A DNA stretch of 64,000 bases from Patiria miniata (lineage: Eukaryota > Echinodermata > Asteroidea > Valvatida > Asterinidae). Position numbers and translations under genes: made by a program. The notes under the pieces are model-generated. The model searched no databases. It worked only from the letters and a program-made list of their open reading frames with translations, and was not told the origin of the DNA. The stretch covers positions 1,860,001 through 1,924,000 of the forward strand of contig NW_024037076.1 of assembly GCF_015706575.1 (NCBI RefSeq), written 5' to 3'. Positions 40,427-50,515 of the stretch are shown piece after piece; position 1 is the first letter of the stretch; each line of letters opens with the position of its first letter.

Positions 40427-42946
40427 TCAGTTTTCAGGCTTAATCTGCTGTTCAATACTCCTCTCTAGCCTCCTCCAGTCAACAGCACCTGTAGCATCAA
40501 GATGAGTGAATGGCCTAAGAGGAACTGGCGTATCCCTTGCTTCTTTCAGAACAGGAATCACCAACCCGCCTTGCTGGACTGCCTCAAACATTGCGTAGCT
40601 GCACACAGTATCCACCTCAAGATCCTTTGTGACTACAACAATAGTGCAAGCGCTCTTTTCGATGCTTTCCGAGTAGATTTGCAGTGTGAGTTTCCCCAGA
40701 GGGAAGTCACGGTCTTTGAAGCAGCCTCTCAGATTACCTGTTCCTTCTAGTTCTTCTAACAGGCTGTGCTCTACCCATTCTGATGCGCTGCTAGTGTAAA
40801 TGACGAAGAAGTCGTATTCGTACTGGCGATTGAAGGCTCTTTCAGGCCCGGGTTTGATGTGTTTGATGGGAGTATTCTCGACCGAGCTTTCGCTGGAAGA
40901 TGATGGAATGATGAAATGATGCTCAATTTTGCCTGTCTTCACGTTGACCGAGTATGTTATTTTGATTGTGTCTGATGCAGCAGCGTTTTCATCAAGTTGC
41001 ACGGCTGATAGGGATTTCCTCAGATACTCCACATCAATGTTGTCTCCCTTTTCGTCGGAAAGTTGTTCCTTTTGTACTCCCGATGTCGGCTGGTCGTAAG
41101 CACTGCTCACCTGCACGTTTTGCTGTCGTCTTGTTACTGATGGAGCATGATGTTGTCTTTGATACTGATTATCATGAGATCGTGAAGAAGCGTCACCAAC
41201 ACTACTCGCAACATCACCAACACGACTTGATGAAGGAAAGCTCTGATTTTTTCCTTGCCCTGACGTTGATGGGACGTCCCTGTCGTGGGATGACGGAAGC
41301 GGGTGCTGTAACCTAAAAGGTTTTTTCCTCTCGGTGGCTGCTGACTCTATGACGTCAAGTTCTCTTTCGTAACCGTTATCTTTACAGTACTTGACAAAGA
41401 TTCTCCAGTGATCTCTCATCTGCTTGAGTTTGTTCAGCTGCCGTAGCACCCAATCAGTTGACAGGGAAACACAAGCTACCTTGTGCAACCAGTACACCAT
41501 ATCACCAAGCAAATGAAGGTCTTCTCTTAGAGCAGCATGGTCTTTCGGTAAGATGTGTTTGTACTCTAACACTAGAGCGTCGCCACTACCCTTAGGATGG
41601 GAAGCCGCGATTTCACATTCTAGTGCTCGCTTGTATGAACCCAAGGCCGCCCGATGCTCGCCCATGGCACAGAGACACTTGCCTCTCAATTCATGGACTT
41701 CTGATCTTTTTGAACCATCTGCACTTTCCACAACTTTGGCGCAGTACATTAGAGCTTGCTGCATGACGTCTTTGCTTCCAGGATTCAACAGCCCGTTACA
41801 AAGACTTGCCGTGTAATACAATGCTTCTGCCATTGATTCTTTGTACCACGGTAAAGAAACGTCTTTAAGGGCCAACGAGAGTTCTTCTTTAGCCCGTGTC
41901 AGTAAGGTATCATCCGGACGTTGCAATAAGGGATCGCGAGATTTCTGGTAGTCTTTGAGTTGCTTCTTGTATTGGGAGAGGTAAATATTTCCTCTGACAT
42001 GGTGTGCCTTGACATTAAACTCTGAATCATCCATCACAATGGATTCGTGTATCAAAGACAAAGCTTTGTTCTCGTCTGTCTTACTGAAATGCGTTGCCTG
42101 TCTGTTGAGAACATATGGATCATTTTGGGATAGAGACAGAGCTTTTTCGAAGCAATTGTCCGGTACGTTTGCGAAGTCTCGATACGTTTCAGGGATGGGC
42201 GGAAGCAGATCTTTGGGTTGGTAGAAAAGGTCTCCGAGATAACTCCAAGCTCTACTTTTCCGATCCTTATCCTCGCTGAACTGTACGATCGTGATGAAAT
42301 TGTTCACTGCATCTTGGTAAAACTTTTTAACTTCATCTTTTTTGGACTTGTCCGACTTTATCCTTCCATGGATTATTTTACAGGCTAACCCTGACTCGAA
42401 CAACCAGTCTTCACGCTCGGATTGTGCGACGTCTTCCCCCGCCAGCTCAATCGCTGCCTGATACAAATCAAATCCTTTTCGATACCTTTCGGTGGTCACC
42501 GACTCTTCAAAGATTTCGTTTATGAAGGCGAATGCCTGTTCAGAAACACTTCGAGCACGTAGCATTCTCATTCGTCTTTTTCCTTCTTCCGTACCATCCT
42601 GTCCGAGCAGCCTTGCGATCTTCTGCTCGCAATCTCGTGCCTCGGTGAATAGGTACAGTTTCTCGCAGATGTACTTGCGGTTTGCAAGAGCATTCAAATT
42701 ATCTGGGTCATTGCCTGGAGAGAGGACTTTATCCAGGTACTGTAAAGCTTCTTCAAACTGACCAAGCCGAAAGGCAAGCATCCCAAGAAGATTCCAGTTG
42801 GCATAATGCTCAGGTCGGCTTTCTGTGAATCGATTTAGATATCTGTTGGTTATCGCAAACAAACGTTCAGCCGCCTTTGCATCGACGTGGCCTTTATTCA
42901 ACGTCAAAGGAAGGCGAAAATGACCAAACTCATCCGCCGACGACAT
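40427..42946 (-). CDS. TPR-TIR protein, gene 6 (class B TIR)
   Basis: The intact frame gives 838 residues from MSSADEFGHF. The frame is open 42 codons further upstream across the acceptor TTTTACGCAG (exon from 42961), which I treat as intron. TPR-like repeats are followed by a shortened linker: about 20 residues present in gene 4 (the SVEEGSLPP region) are absent, apparently by an in-frame deletion between short GGAG and GCATGA matches near 41145. The TIR is about 710-838 with YDFFVIYTSS, CFKDRDFPLG and QQIKPEN. The final residue differs because the 3' flank is interrupted just past the stop. Its 3' flank further out resembles the class A flank but lacks the 0.5-kb insertion. That makes gene 6 a useful empty-site comparison. 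Leaders beta and gamma lie upstream. Confidence 0.9.
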   Translation of the reverse strand: MSSADEFGHFRLPLTLNKGHVDAKAAERLFAITNRYLNRFTESRPEHYANWNLLGMLAFRLGQFEEALQYLDKVLSPGNDPDNLNALANRKYICEKLYLFTEARDCEQKIARLLGQDGTEEGKRRMRMLRARSVSEQAFAFINEIFEESVTTERYRKGFDLYQAAIELAGEDVAQSEREDWLFESGLACKIIHGRIKSDKSKKDEVKKFYQDAVNNFITIVQFSEDKDRKSRAWSYLGDLFYQPKDLLPPIPETYRDFANVPDNCFEKALSLSQNDPYVLNRQATHFSKTDENKALSLIHESIVMDDSEFNVKAHHVRGNIYLSQYKKQLKDYQKSRDPLLQRPDDTLLTRAKEELSLALKDVSLPWYKESMAEALYYTASLCNGLLNPGSKDVMQQALMYCAKVVESADGSKRSEVHELRGKCLCAMGEHRAALGSYKRALECEIAASHPKGSGDALVLEYKHILPKDHAALREDLHLLGDMVYWLHKVACVSLSTDWVLRQLNKLKQMRDHWRIFVKYCKDNGYERELDVIESAATERKKPFRLQHPLPSSHDRDVPSTSGQGKNQSFPSSSRVGDVASSVGDASSRSHDNQYQRQHHAPSVTRRQQNVQVSSAYDQPTSGVQKEQLSDEKGDNIDVEYLRKSLSAVQLDENAAASDTIKITYSVNVKTGKIEHHFIIPSSSSESSVENTPIKHIKPGPERAFNRQYEYDFFVIYTSSASEWVEHSLLEELEGTGNLRGCFKDRDFPLGKLTLQIYSESIEKSACTIVVVTKDLEVDTVCSYAMFEAVQQGGLVIPVLKEARDTPVPLRPFTHLDATGAVDWRRLERSIEQQIKPEN

Positions 42947-43260
42947 AGTTGCGGTCAGACTCTGCGTAAAATAAAAAAAGGCATCTAGATTTGTTTTACA
43001 AGAAATGGCTGATGCGACAAGAACCAAGTCAAGTGTTGCTTTTGCAACTCTTGACAAAGTTTGGGAATTCACTTGTAGTCCTTTTTAGAACATCATAATA
43101 TGTGTACGTGACCAAAATGCGCGTCAACTGTTGATAATACGCGCGCTGAAGATACGCGTAGAACGTTCGTACAGGGCGAATTGGTCATTATGCAAAGTCT
43201 ACTGTGTGAATGGTGTATGGATATCCACTATCCATTCTTTATATAGCAACCTCATTCCCC

Positions 43261-44433
43261 ACAACCTCGTCCCCAGGGTGTCGAGCAGTACGCGCCCACC
43301 ACTACCTGCTCTCTCACCCTGCACCCGATTTCACGAAGCGCTGCGACGCGTCGCAACTCTAGATACGACGTGTAACACGTCGCAACTTGCGACGCGTCGT
43401 ATCTTCCATTTCACTAAAGTTGCGATGTGTTGAACGCGTCGTAAGTTCCTTGACAACGGCTTTAAACACGTCGCAAGTTACGACGTGTCTAGTGGTCATC
43501 GCAAAATAAGAAGAGTCATTTCTAAGCCAGTTTTATGCCACAAACATTACATTAACGAGATTATAATACCGAGGCAATGTGTGTAAAGTTGTAAATAGAA
43601 AATTCATTGAATAATTATGAATTAGACCGGAATATTAGAGTTGAAATTTCAAAGTAGCTATACAGTGCAATGAGAGCTTGTTTTCCTTCAAAATTGCATC
43701 GCACGGCCGCCATTTTGTTTTACGTTTTAACAAATTTCGAACTGAGATCCGACGACTCTTTGTTGAATATCAGACGACTATTTACTGTGCGCTGACTAAA
43801 GACATAAAACAGTCACCGAGTTGTGCTATAAAAATACACCTACGACGCGTCGCACTTACGACGCGTTTAGTGAAATGGATCGCAGGACGCGTCGCAGCTG
43901 CGACGCATCGTAGAGATACGACGGGTCGCAGCGCTGCGATGCATCGTAAGTTACGAAGAGTTTGATGAAATCGGGTGCTGGTATTGGATCATTTGCATGT
44001 GCAAGATTTTTGCACACGTATGCAAATGAGGAACAGTCTGGTGCCTGTATATGCGTTACACATCAGCGTTTGTTTTTGTATGCGGTGTCTGGGGTAAAAA
44101 CAGAGTCATTTCGTAGCAGCGCGAGCACGGCGTGAGTTACGAAAACACGATTTTTTAAATCAAACTGTTACGATCTTATCGAGACAACATGCAGTATCAT
44201 ATTTCGTATTAATATGAGCAAATTGGAAAGGAAATAAGTATTTTCGGAAAGGCGTGGACGAATGATCGCGAAAACACGTACTGCACGTTGTGAATATATA
44301 GCACCAAGTACACGATAAAATCCATTACTAGCCAATTGCGGTATCCAATCAGGATACAGGAAGAAAGTTTCCTATCCAGGGTTTACTATTGGAAACGCGG
44401 TTGGAAATAAAGTAAGCACTGGGGACGAGGTTG
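43261..44433. mobile_element. hAT-like non-autonomous element in the gene 6 intron
   Basis: Ends ACAACCTCGTCCCCAG and CTGGGGACGAGGTTG are inverted. An 8-bp direct repeat CATTCCCC (43253-43260 and 44434-44441) flanks it, as expected for hAT transposons. The empty site is visible in unit 7 near 55500 (CCTCATTCCCAATGGG). It carries no transposase. Confidence 0.65.
43321..43978. mobile_element. Element nested in the hAT-like element, CGACGCGTCG repeats
   Basis: Inverted ends GCACCCGATTTCA and TGAAATCGGGTGC. Both sub-terminal regions are clusters of the self-complementary motif GACGCGTCG and variants, while the centre is AT-rich. No coding sequence is recognised. Confidence 0.55.
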
Positions 44434-45275
44434 CATTCCCCATGGGTACGATCATTGATCTCCTTATACACAGGGAGATCAATGGGTACGATCTTGCTGC
44501 GCCATGTTGTTTCCCATCACGCCCCCATGGAGTCGAGGCTGTTTACATAGAGATCAGTAGGGCGCACGGACGAATGGTTATCAACAATAGAGTCTCTTTA
44601 AATTTGTGTACGTACGAACTGACACACACACGCCTGCACGTAGAATAAGTCCAAATCATCAAGGTGATGTATACATCAAGGTGATGTATCCCCAAATTTA
44701 GCAAAAATTATGAGGACCGTTGTCACCAGTCGCAGAATACAAAAAATATACTTTCATGAAAGTGGTAAAGCCCCACACTGTCCTGTAGACGAAGTAACAG
44801 CTGCATAAACAATATAGACACATATTTCAGCTGGTAAAGTCATATCAAACTTCAATATACACGGGGTTTTTTTGGTAAATTGACATTTTGAAGAAAAAAA
44901 AATCTTTGGAAAATAGCCGCCATTGCTTGTTGTTTTACATATATTTTTTTCAAAGGGCAAATCTGCTATGGCTCTATATCCAGATATCTTCCGACATACT
45001 ATTACTGTGTGCTAAATGCTATACTTGTCTAATCAAAGGCAAAATTCCCCAAAATATTTCCCTATCTGCCCCACTAACACAGCTTCGAAACACCATAAAA
45101 ATAAGTTCATGAGAGATAAACATATTCTTCGCTGAAGACTGGACCGTACGTATGATAGTACCCAGCTGTAACGTATTTTATTTTGTGTCAAGAAAGACTC
45201 AAAGTTCTTATGTTTACAACATGAATAATGGTTATTGACTAGCGGGATATATACAAATCTCTAAAGAGTACTTAC

Positions 45276-45415
45276 AGTTTTGTGAGGAAATGTGTCGGAT
45301 AAAGTCTCTCCCGTCTGCCTGTGTGCACAATCTTTAGTGTAGTGGCTGGCGTACGTGCCTGGTTCAATTGTAACCGAACGATGATGTTTCCGTATTTGCT
45401 CCTGAATCACAAGAA
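45276..45415 (-). other. Beta leader exon of gene 6 (5' UTR)
   Basis: It ends at AACTGTAAGTACTC and matches the beta leaders of units 2, 5 and 7. The TATAATCATG motif upstream lies at about 45429-45438. Confidence 0.45.
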
Positions 45416-48400
45416 GGCGCACTTTTTACATGATTATACCTGAATTGCTATTGATTGGTACTTTAAGGCTCTTCAAGAAAACGCCACAAAATCGGACTAA
45501 AAAGCGTCGCCGGGTGGCTCTCAGAAGCAGGGTGGCAAAGTGTGTCTAACTGGAAAATAAAGATTGCGACCTCGAGGACAACTTTCTTTTCAAGTGTACC
45601 AGAGATAGCCGTATTTTTTTTTTTTTATGTAGACCCCTCCCAAAGTACCCCTAAAACGGTTGCCAATATCTGGGCCCGTGTCTAAATGCAACACCCCCTC
45701 CCCCCGCTTCTATGCGAAATAGGCCCACAAGTTGTTGCTTTTTGTGAACGAAATTCCTTGAGATGGAAGCCACAAGTAACACATGCTTGATATCCAGATT
45801 AATTCTACAATGTAGTCCCAAGTATTAACAATAGGCCGCAAGGACCTCTTGTTCAAAAGTACCTGTGGGATCACAAAATACTAATGAGAACACATGGAGG
45901 AATGTACAGGTTTCTAAAGGTCTGTACCCATGTCGCTTTTTCACCAGTTCGCCCCTGGTCTTCCAGAAATGGGAGGCGATATTTGTATGCGAACATTCCA
46001 CGCTTACATACAGCGCGCGCTCTATCAAGATTTTTCTAGCTTTTCGTTCACGTACACAAATTATGATATTCTAAAAAAAGACAAGTTTCCGCCATGATTA
46101 CATCTCCAAACGTCGCAAAAAGTGAACTGTGGCGTTTGAAAAATTGAACCACGACGTTAGAAAAACTATAAACCACTGCGGGCAAAAGATGAACCAGGTG
46201 AACCACGATATTACAAAAGTGAATCACAACGCTTTAGAACAGAGACGGCAAGATGTCCTTTATAGAACACCAACCGGTCTCCCCAATATGTTTTTATAAA
46301 TATAACATAAAACCCAGACCAGGATATACATTAACCATATGTTTACATATCTGTACATTGTAGGTTGCCTGGAGCTGTTGCGGTAGAACCTATGAACCTA
46401 CACTCTAAAAAAGAAGTGTAAATTTATGTTGTGTAAAACTGTTGGGTAAAAAAATTGTGTCATTTCTACTCAATATTGAGCAAAATAAAAATTTCGCTTG
46501 TACCTCCTTCTTGTGTCAAAATGTTACACATGAAAAGGGTAAAATAGTACCCAACATTGACTACAAGTCCTAGCAGCACAGGCAAAAAGTTAAAATCATG
46601 GTATTATTACCCAAGTGATGGGTAAAAGAAACTGGATTTACCCCATCTCTGTGTAACAATTCTTTCATTGTTCACGTCGAAGAGTAGAATTTACCACGAC
46701 ATTAGTAAAATGTTACCACGGTGCGGGGTAAACTGACGCACGTGACAACGTTTACTCAATATTGTGCACGCGTCATCACTCATGTACAAGATGGCCGCCG
46801 CTTTTGAGACCTTCAACAATTTGGGGATTTTGAAGACGTGATTTCTTTGTTCCAGGTAGGTCAGTGAAATGAATTTCAGTGTTGTTTCCTCCAAATGGGA
46901 TGCTGATGTATGAGGATTAATACCGGAGAGATTGGAGAAGTGACATGCTTATTATTTAGACATTATTTGCAACTTGGCCGTCACGGCTCTGCCAACCACG
47001 ATTCCATGCACATGATGCATGCGTTTCATGTACCGTATAGTGAGTGTTCTCATATCTAGAAACACCGAGTAAAGTGACCGACATTTGGGGAATTGTTTTT
47101 GAATGAGTTGATTGAGGGAAATTCTAACACCCCTGCCCATCACATAGCCCACGTTCCTCGTAATAGTCCTCATGCATCAGCACCATATTTGGGGAAATAT
47201 CATCTTATTCATTTTACTGACTTTCCAACCCAGGACTCAGTTATTGAAATCCCTCGAGATTGCTGTCTCTAGCATGCCATTCACATTGCAGAGTTCAAAG
47301 TTGAATAAAACTGCAAGGGTCAATAACAAAGGTACACAACAACTAATTTAAAAACAACCCAAGTGATGGGTAAATTTAGAACCCAACAGTGCAGGGTAAA
47401 AATTAGAACCCAATATCTGGGTAAGAAACTGACACAACACTTGGGTAAAAGGAGGGTTGGGTAAAGTTTACCCAACAATTGAGTAAAAAGGGAACATGGT
47501 CGTCACATGGGTAAACTTTCTTACCCAACTTTGTTGTGCAAACACGTAACACAATTATGGGTAAAAGTTACACAGAAATGGGTACTTTTCTACACTTTAG
47601 CTGTTGTGTAAAAAAAAGTACACAAGTTGACGACCATGTTCCCTTTTTACTCTCGAAAAGGTAGTAATTTTACCCAATATTGAGCAACTGTTTTTTAGAG
47701 TGTATGGTATCTACATAGTGATTTTATCAGAGAATGCATTTTTTTCTATAAAATCAATGATTAACTTTGACATGAATAAGGTGTGCATTGCGCGTTAGAT
47801 AGAGACATTGAATTTGCTTATTATATAATTACCGCACACATTCTGGTTCGTCCTTTTTATTTGCGGCTAGATAATAATTCAGTTCTCGTACAGAAGATTT
47901 AAAAGGATTATTGTCATAATCTTTTTTTAATAATCAGGATTTTTGTAAGAATTTTTCCTGATTCCAATTTTTTTTTAAGAATTAGCTCCCTTTAGAAATC
48001 TGAAATTCCTGACGTCAATTTGTTTACCTAAACAAGTTTAAATGACACAAAAGGAATTGGAATTCGTGGCCGCCTTCTGGCATATTTTCACGAAAATATT
48101 ATACACCTTACGTTGCTCTATTGCCGTCAGCAACCCTCATGCCAACACTATGCCGAATACTTCGTGGTTTTTTTATTTTACCCTATCTCACCACTTTAAT
48201 TAGAATCGAAAATGTTACGGAACCAGGAATCAATCTTTCTCAAAGGACAGATCTGTGGAAAATTTGATTGGGGAGAACGGAAAACAAAACCTTGAAAACC
48301 ATAAAAACCACCAAATTCATGAGATTGAAACGTTAGTTGTTCGTTGAAGACGACCGTTTGATAGTATACACAACTGTGACGGGTTTTTTTTTTGGTGTAA

Positions 48401-48508
48401 GAACAGAAATACGGGAATTATCCAAGGTTGTTACATTACAACATGAATAATAAATGTAACGGAATATATTTTAGTGTTTGAATTAAGAAATTTCTAAGGA
48501 GTACTTAC
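45416..48508 (-). other. Inter-leader region of unit 6
   Basis: From 45416 to about 46290 this is beta upstream sequence like 14820-15710. Near 46290 it changes to gamma intron sequence like 20720-21616. A 1.3-kb element occupies 46401-47702. No gene. Confidence 0.5.
46401..47702. mobile_element. 1.3-kb TA-target element in unit 6
   Basis: Begins CACTCTAAAAAA and ends TTTTTTAGAGTG, flanked by TA on both sides. The empty site in unit 3 (AACCTATGGTA near 20814) confirms the insertion and the TA duplication, consistent with the Tc1/mariner-type group. The interior has many GGGTAAA/TTACCCA words. A GC-rich stretch near 46785-46860 contains ATGGCCGCC followed by a donor-like CAGGTAGGT. No transposase is visible. 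Confidence 0.65.
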
Positions 48509-48650
48509 AGTTTTGGTGAAAATATGTCCGATAAATCCAACTCTCGTCTGCCCGTGTGAGAAATCTTCAGTGAAGTGGCTGGCGTACGTGACTGGTTTAT
48601 TAAAATTATCCAACGATGACGTTATCTTATTTGCAACCACGAGAGGGAGC
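48509..48650 (-). other. Distal gamma leader exon in unit 6
   Basis: It ends at AACTGTAAGTACTC and is nearly identical to the leader of gene 3. The gene body that would normally follow is absent; only half of its intron remains before beta sequence begins. Confidence 0.4.
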
Positions 48651-49185
48651 ACTTTCACTCTTCATGATATACCAGGATGATTACACATGGGCCGTCCAAA
48701 CATTATGTTACGCTGGTGGGATTTCCCTAGCACCATATCCTCACTCTAACACTATTTGAAATAGACCCCGGTAAGTTGTATTTCTTTCTGCAAACAATTC
48801 TGAAATAACTGCGACACCCGGGCCCAATTTCTTAGCTCTGCTAACCACAGAATTCCACGCTTACGATCACCATTTCCTGCTAACCGCGCAAGCAGAACAA
48901 TATTCTGTGCTAACCCTGTAAGCGCAGAGTCCTTAGTTATGGGATGTTCGCATGCACAGAAGCCAAAATTCCACGCTAACGCACGAAACACGCTTACCGT
49001 TAGCACAGAATTGTCTGCTACAGTAAGCAGGGATTTTACGTTAACGGTAGGCAGAGGCAAGAAATTGGGATCTGCTATTATATCCTACCGCCGTAGCGAA
49101 TGAACTTAGGTTTCGTGCAAGTGCGTCATGCGCACGCAGGAGTTGGACCTCAATAACATTAGTAGGACAATTTGTTTAGCAGGTC
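48645..49185 (-). promoter_or_regulatory. Distal gamma upstream region in unit 6
   Basis: Copy of 21750-22298. GGTATATC lies at about 48668-48675. The CCAAT of unit 3 reads CGAAT here (49097 region), so the motif is lost. The GCTAACCG/GTAAGCA block is at about 48790-49050. Confidence 0.3.
48790..49050. repeat. Second copy of the GCTAACCG/GTAAGCA block
   Basis: Near-identical to 21900-22175, apart from a few substitutions and short deletions. It moved with the gamma upstream region. Confidence 0.5.
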
Positions 49186-50515
49186 GATGTCATTAATTTT
49201 ATTAACCAGTTTGCTACGAATGTTCAGGGAATTTGTTTGATTTTAGATTGATAATGCTTTTTTAATATACAAGTTCTAAACGTTTTAAATTATATTTAAA
49301 CAAAATCATGGTTGTCACTCTATTTCCTAATATGCTAAGATACAGATCATATAAAAGCTTGAAGTCTGATTAAGTTTAAATAATCGGCGATTTACAGCGT
49401 ACGCACATCTATCAAAATCCTGTTTTAAATGTGGATCGGCAAAGCAGATACTATTCATAAGCAGTTATTTCAATAATATGCTAATCATAAATCATTCATA
49501 AGCATTATATTTGTCGACATTTCATGGAAAATGTACATGCTTAGCAGCTCCACTAACTGTGCTTGTCTACAAACTAGTTTTTGTTTCTTCGTGCTATTAC
49601 GAAGCACTCACATATTACATGTGTATGCACACGATGTAATATTCGAAATAGATTCTCAATCTTTCAGCGAGTCACACCGTAATGGCAGATTGATAAAAAT
49701 ACAAACAATTCAAACCTTTGATTATATTTCGTGTAATATTCCTTTCGAATTTCCATTTTACGTTTTTCTACACAGAGTGTGCATGGATCATCAGAGAGGT
49801 TGTGTATATGATAACACACTGGCACAGTGTGACGAAATCGTTTTAAAGTTAAATGAAATGTTACAGTGAAAAAAAAACTTCAGCTAATCTCTGTACATTT
49901 TGTGTACATTGCTATTTTTTGTTTTGCCAGTAAATACTAAATACTACAGTTCTGTGTATACCTAATATATATACAGCTATACTACGAATACATTACGTTT
50001 GAACATGTTAATTTTGCCATTCCATTACCATAATTCAAACAAAGGAAATCTGCTATGAATTTGGTTGTGTGCTACATATTTCGTCAATTCCATTCTTGAG
50101 AAAAAGTCAAGCAAAAGGTTTAATGGTTTCCCTCAACTGACTGGAGCCGCTTGTATTCTTGGCTCTACAACCGGATTTGTGGACCGTTTGGTTCTTCAGA
50201 TATTTGTACAGAAAATATGCAAGTACTGTGTATTTTTGCCTTTCATTACGGTTTACGATATTTCTCCTTCCTCAACTGGTCGTCATTATTTTATTATGAA
50301 TGGAATGGTGTTTTATTTGGTGTTTAAAAGTTAACGAAAATTTGTCTAGGTCATGATGATGAGATTGATTGAAATCTGTTCAGCGACGTTCGGCCCCTCC
50401 GTACACTACATGCTCCTTCGTGCACAAATGCATGCATACAGGCGATTAGCGAAAACTTCTAAGGTTCCTGCATGTAATGTTCTAATCTAACAATGAATCG
50501 CTTTGAATGTTGTAT
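49186..50515. other. 3' flank of gene 7, non-coding
   Basis: A class B flank and close relative of the flank of gene 4. No gene is supported here. Confidence 0.5.

Larger units (their letters stand above)
42962..45275 (-). other. Beta-type 5' UTR intron of gene 6 (shortened)
   Basis: Acceptor TTTTACGCAG (adjacent to 42961) and donor GTAAGTACTC (adjacent to 45276). About 2 kb found in the unit 7 intron (53210-55310) is missing: the sequence jumps to the TAGAACATCATAATA motif at 43089. A 1.17-kb hAT-like element fills 43261-44433. No gene. Confidence 0.55.
38410..49185 (-). repeat. Tandem unit 6 (two stacked 5' regions)
   Basis: An A-like 3' flank, gene 6 and a shortened beta intron with leader are joined near 46290 to the distal half of a gamma intron with its own leader. 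That gamma part is homologous to 20720-22298 of unit 3. Confidence 0.75.
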
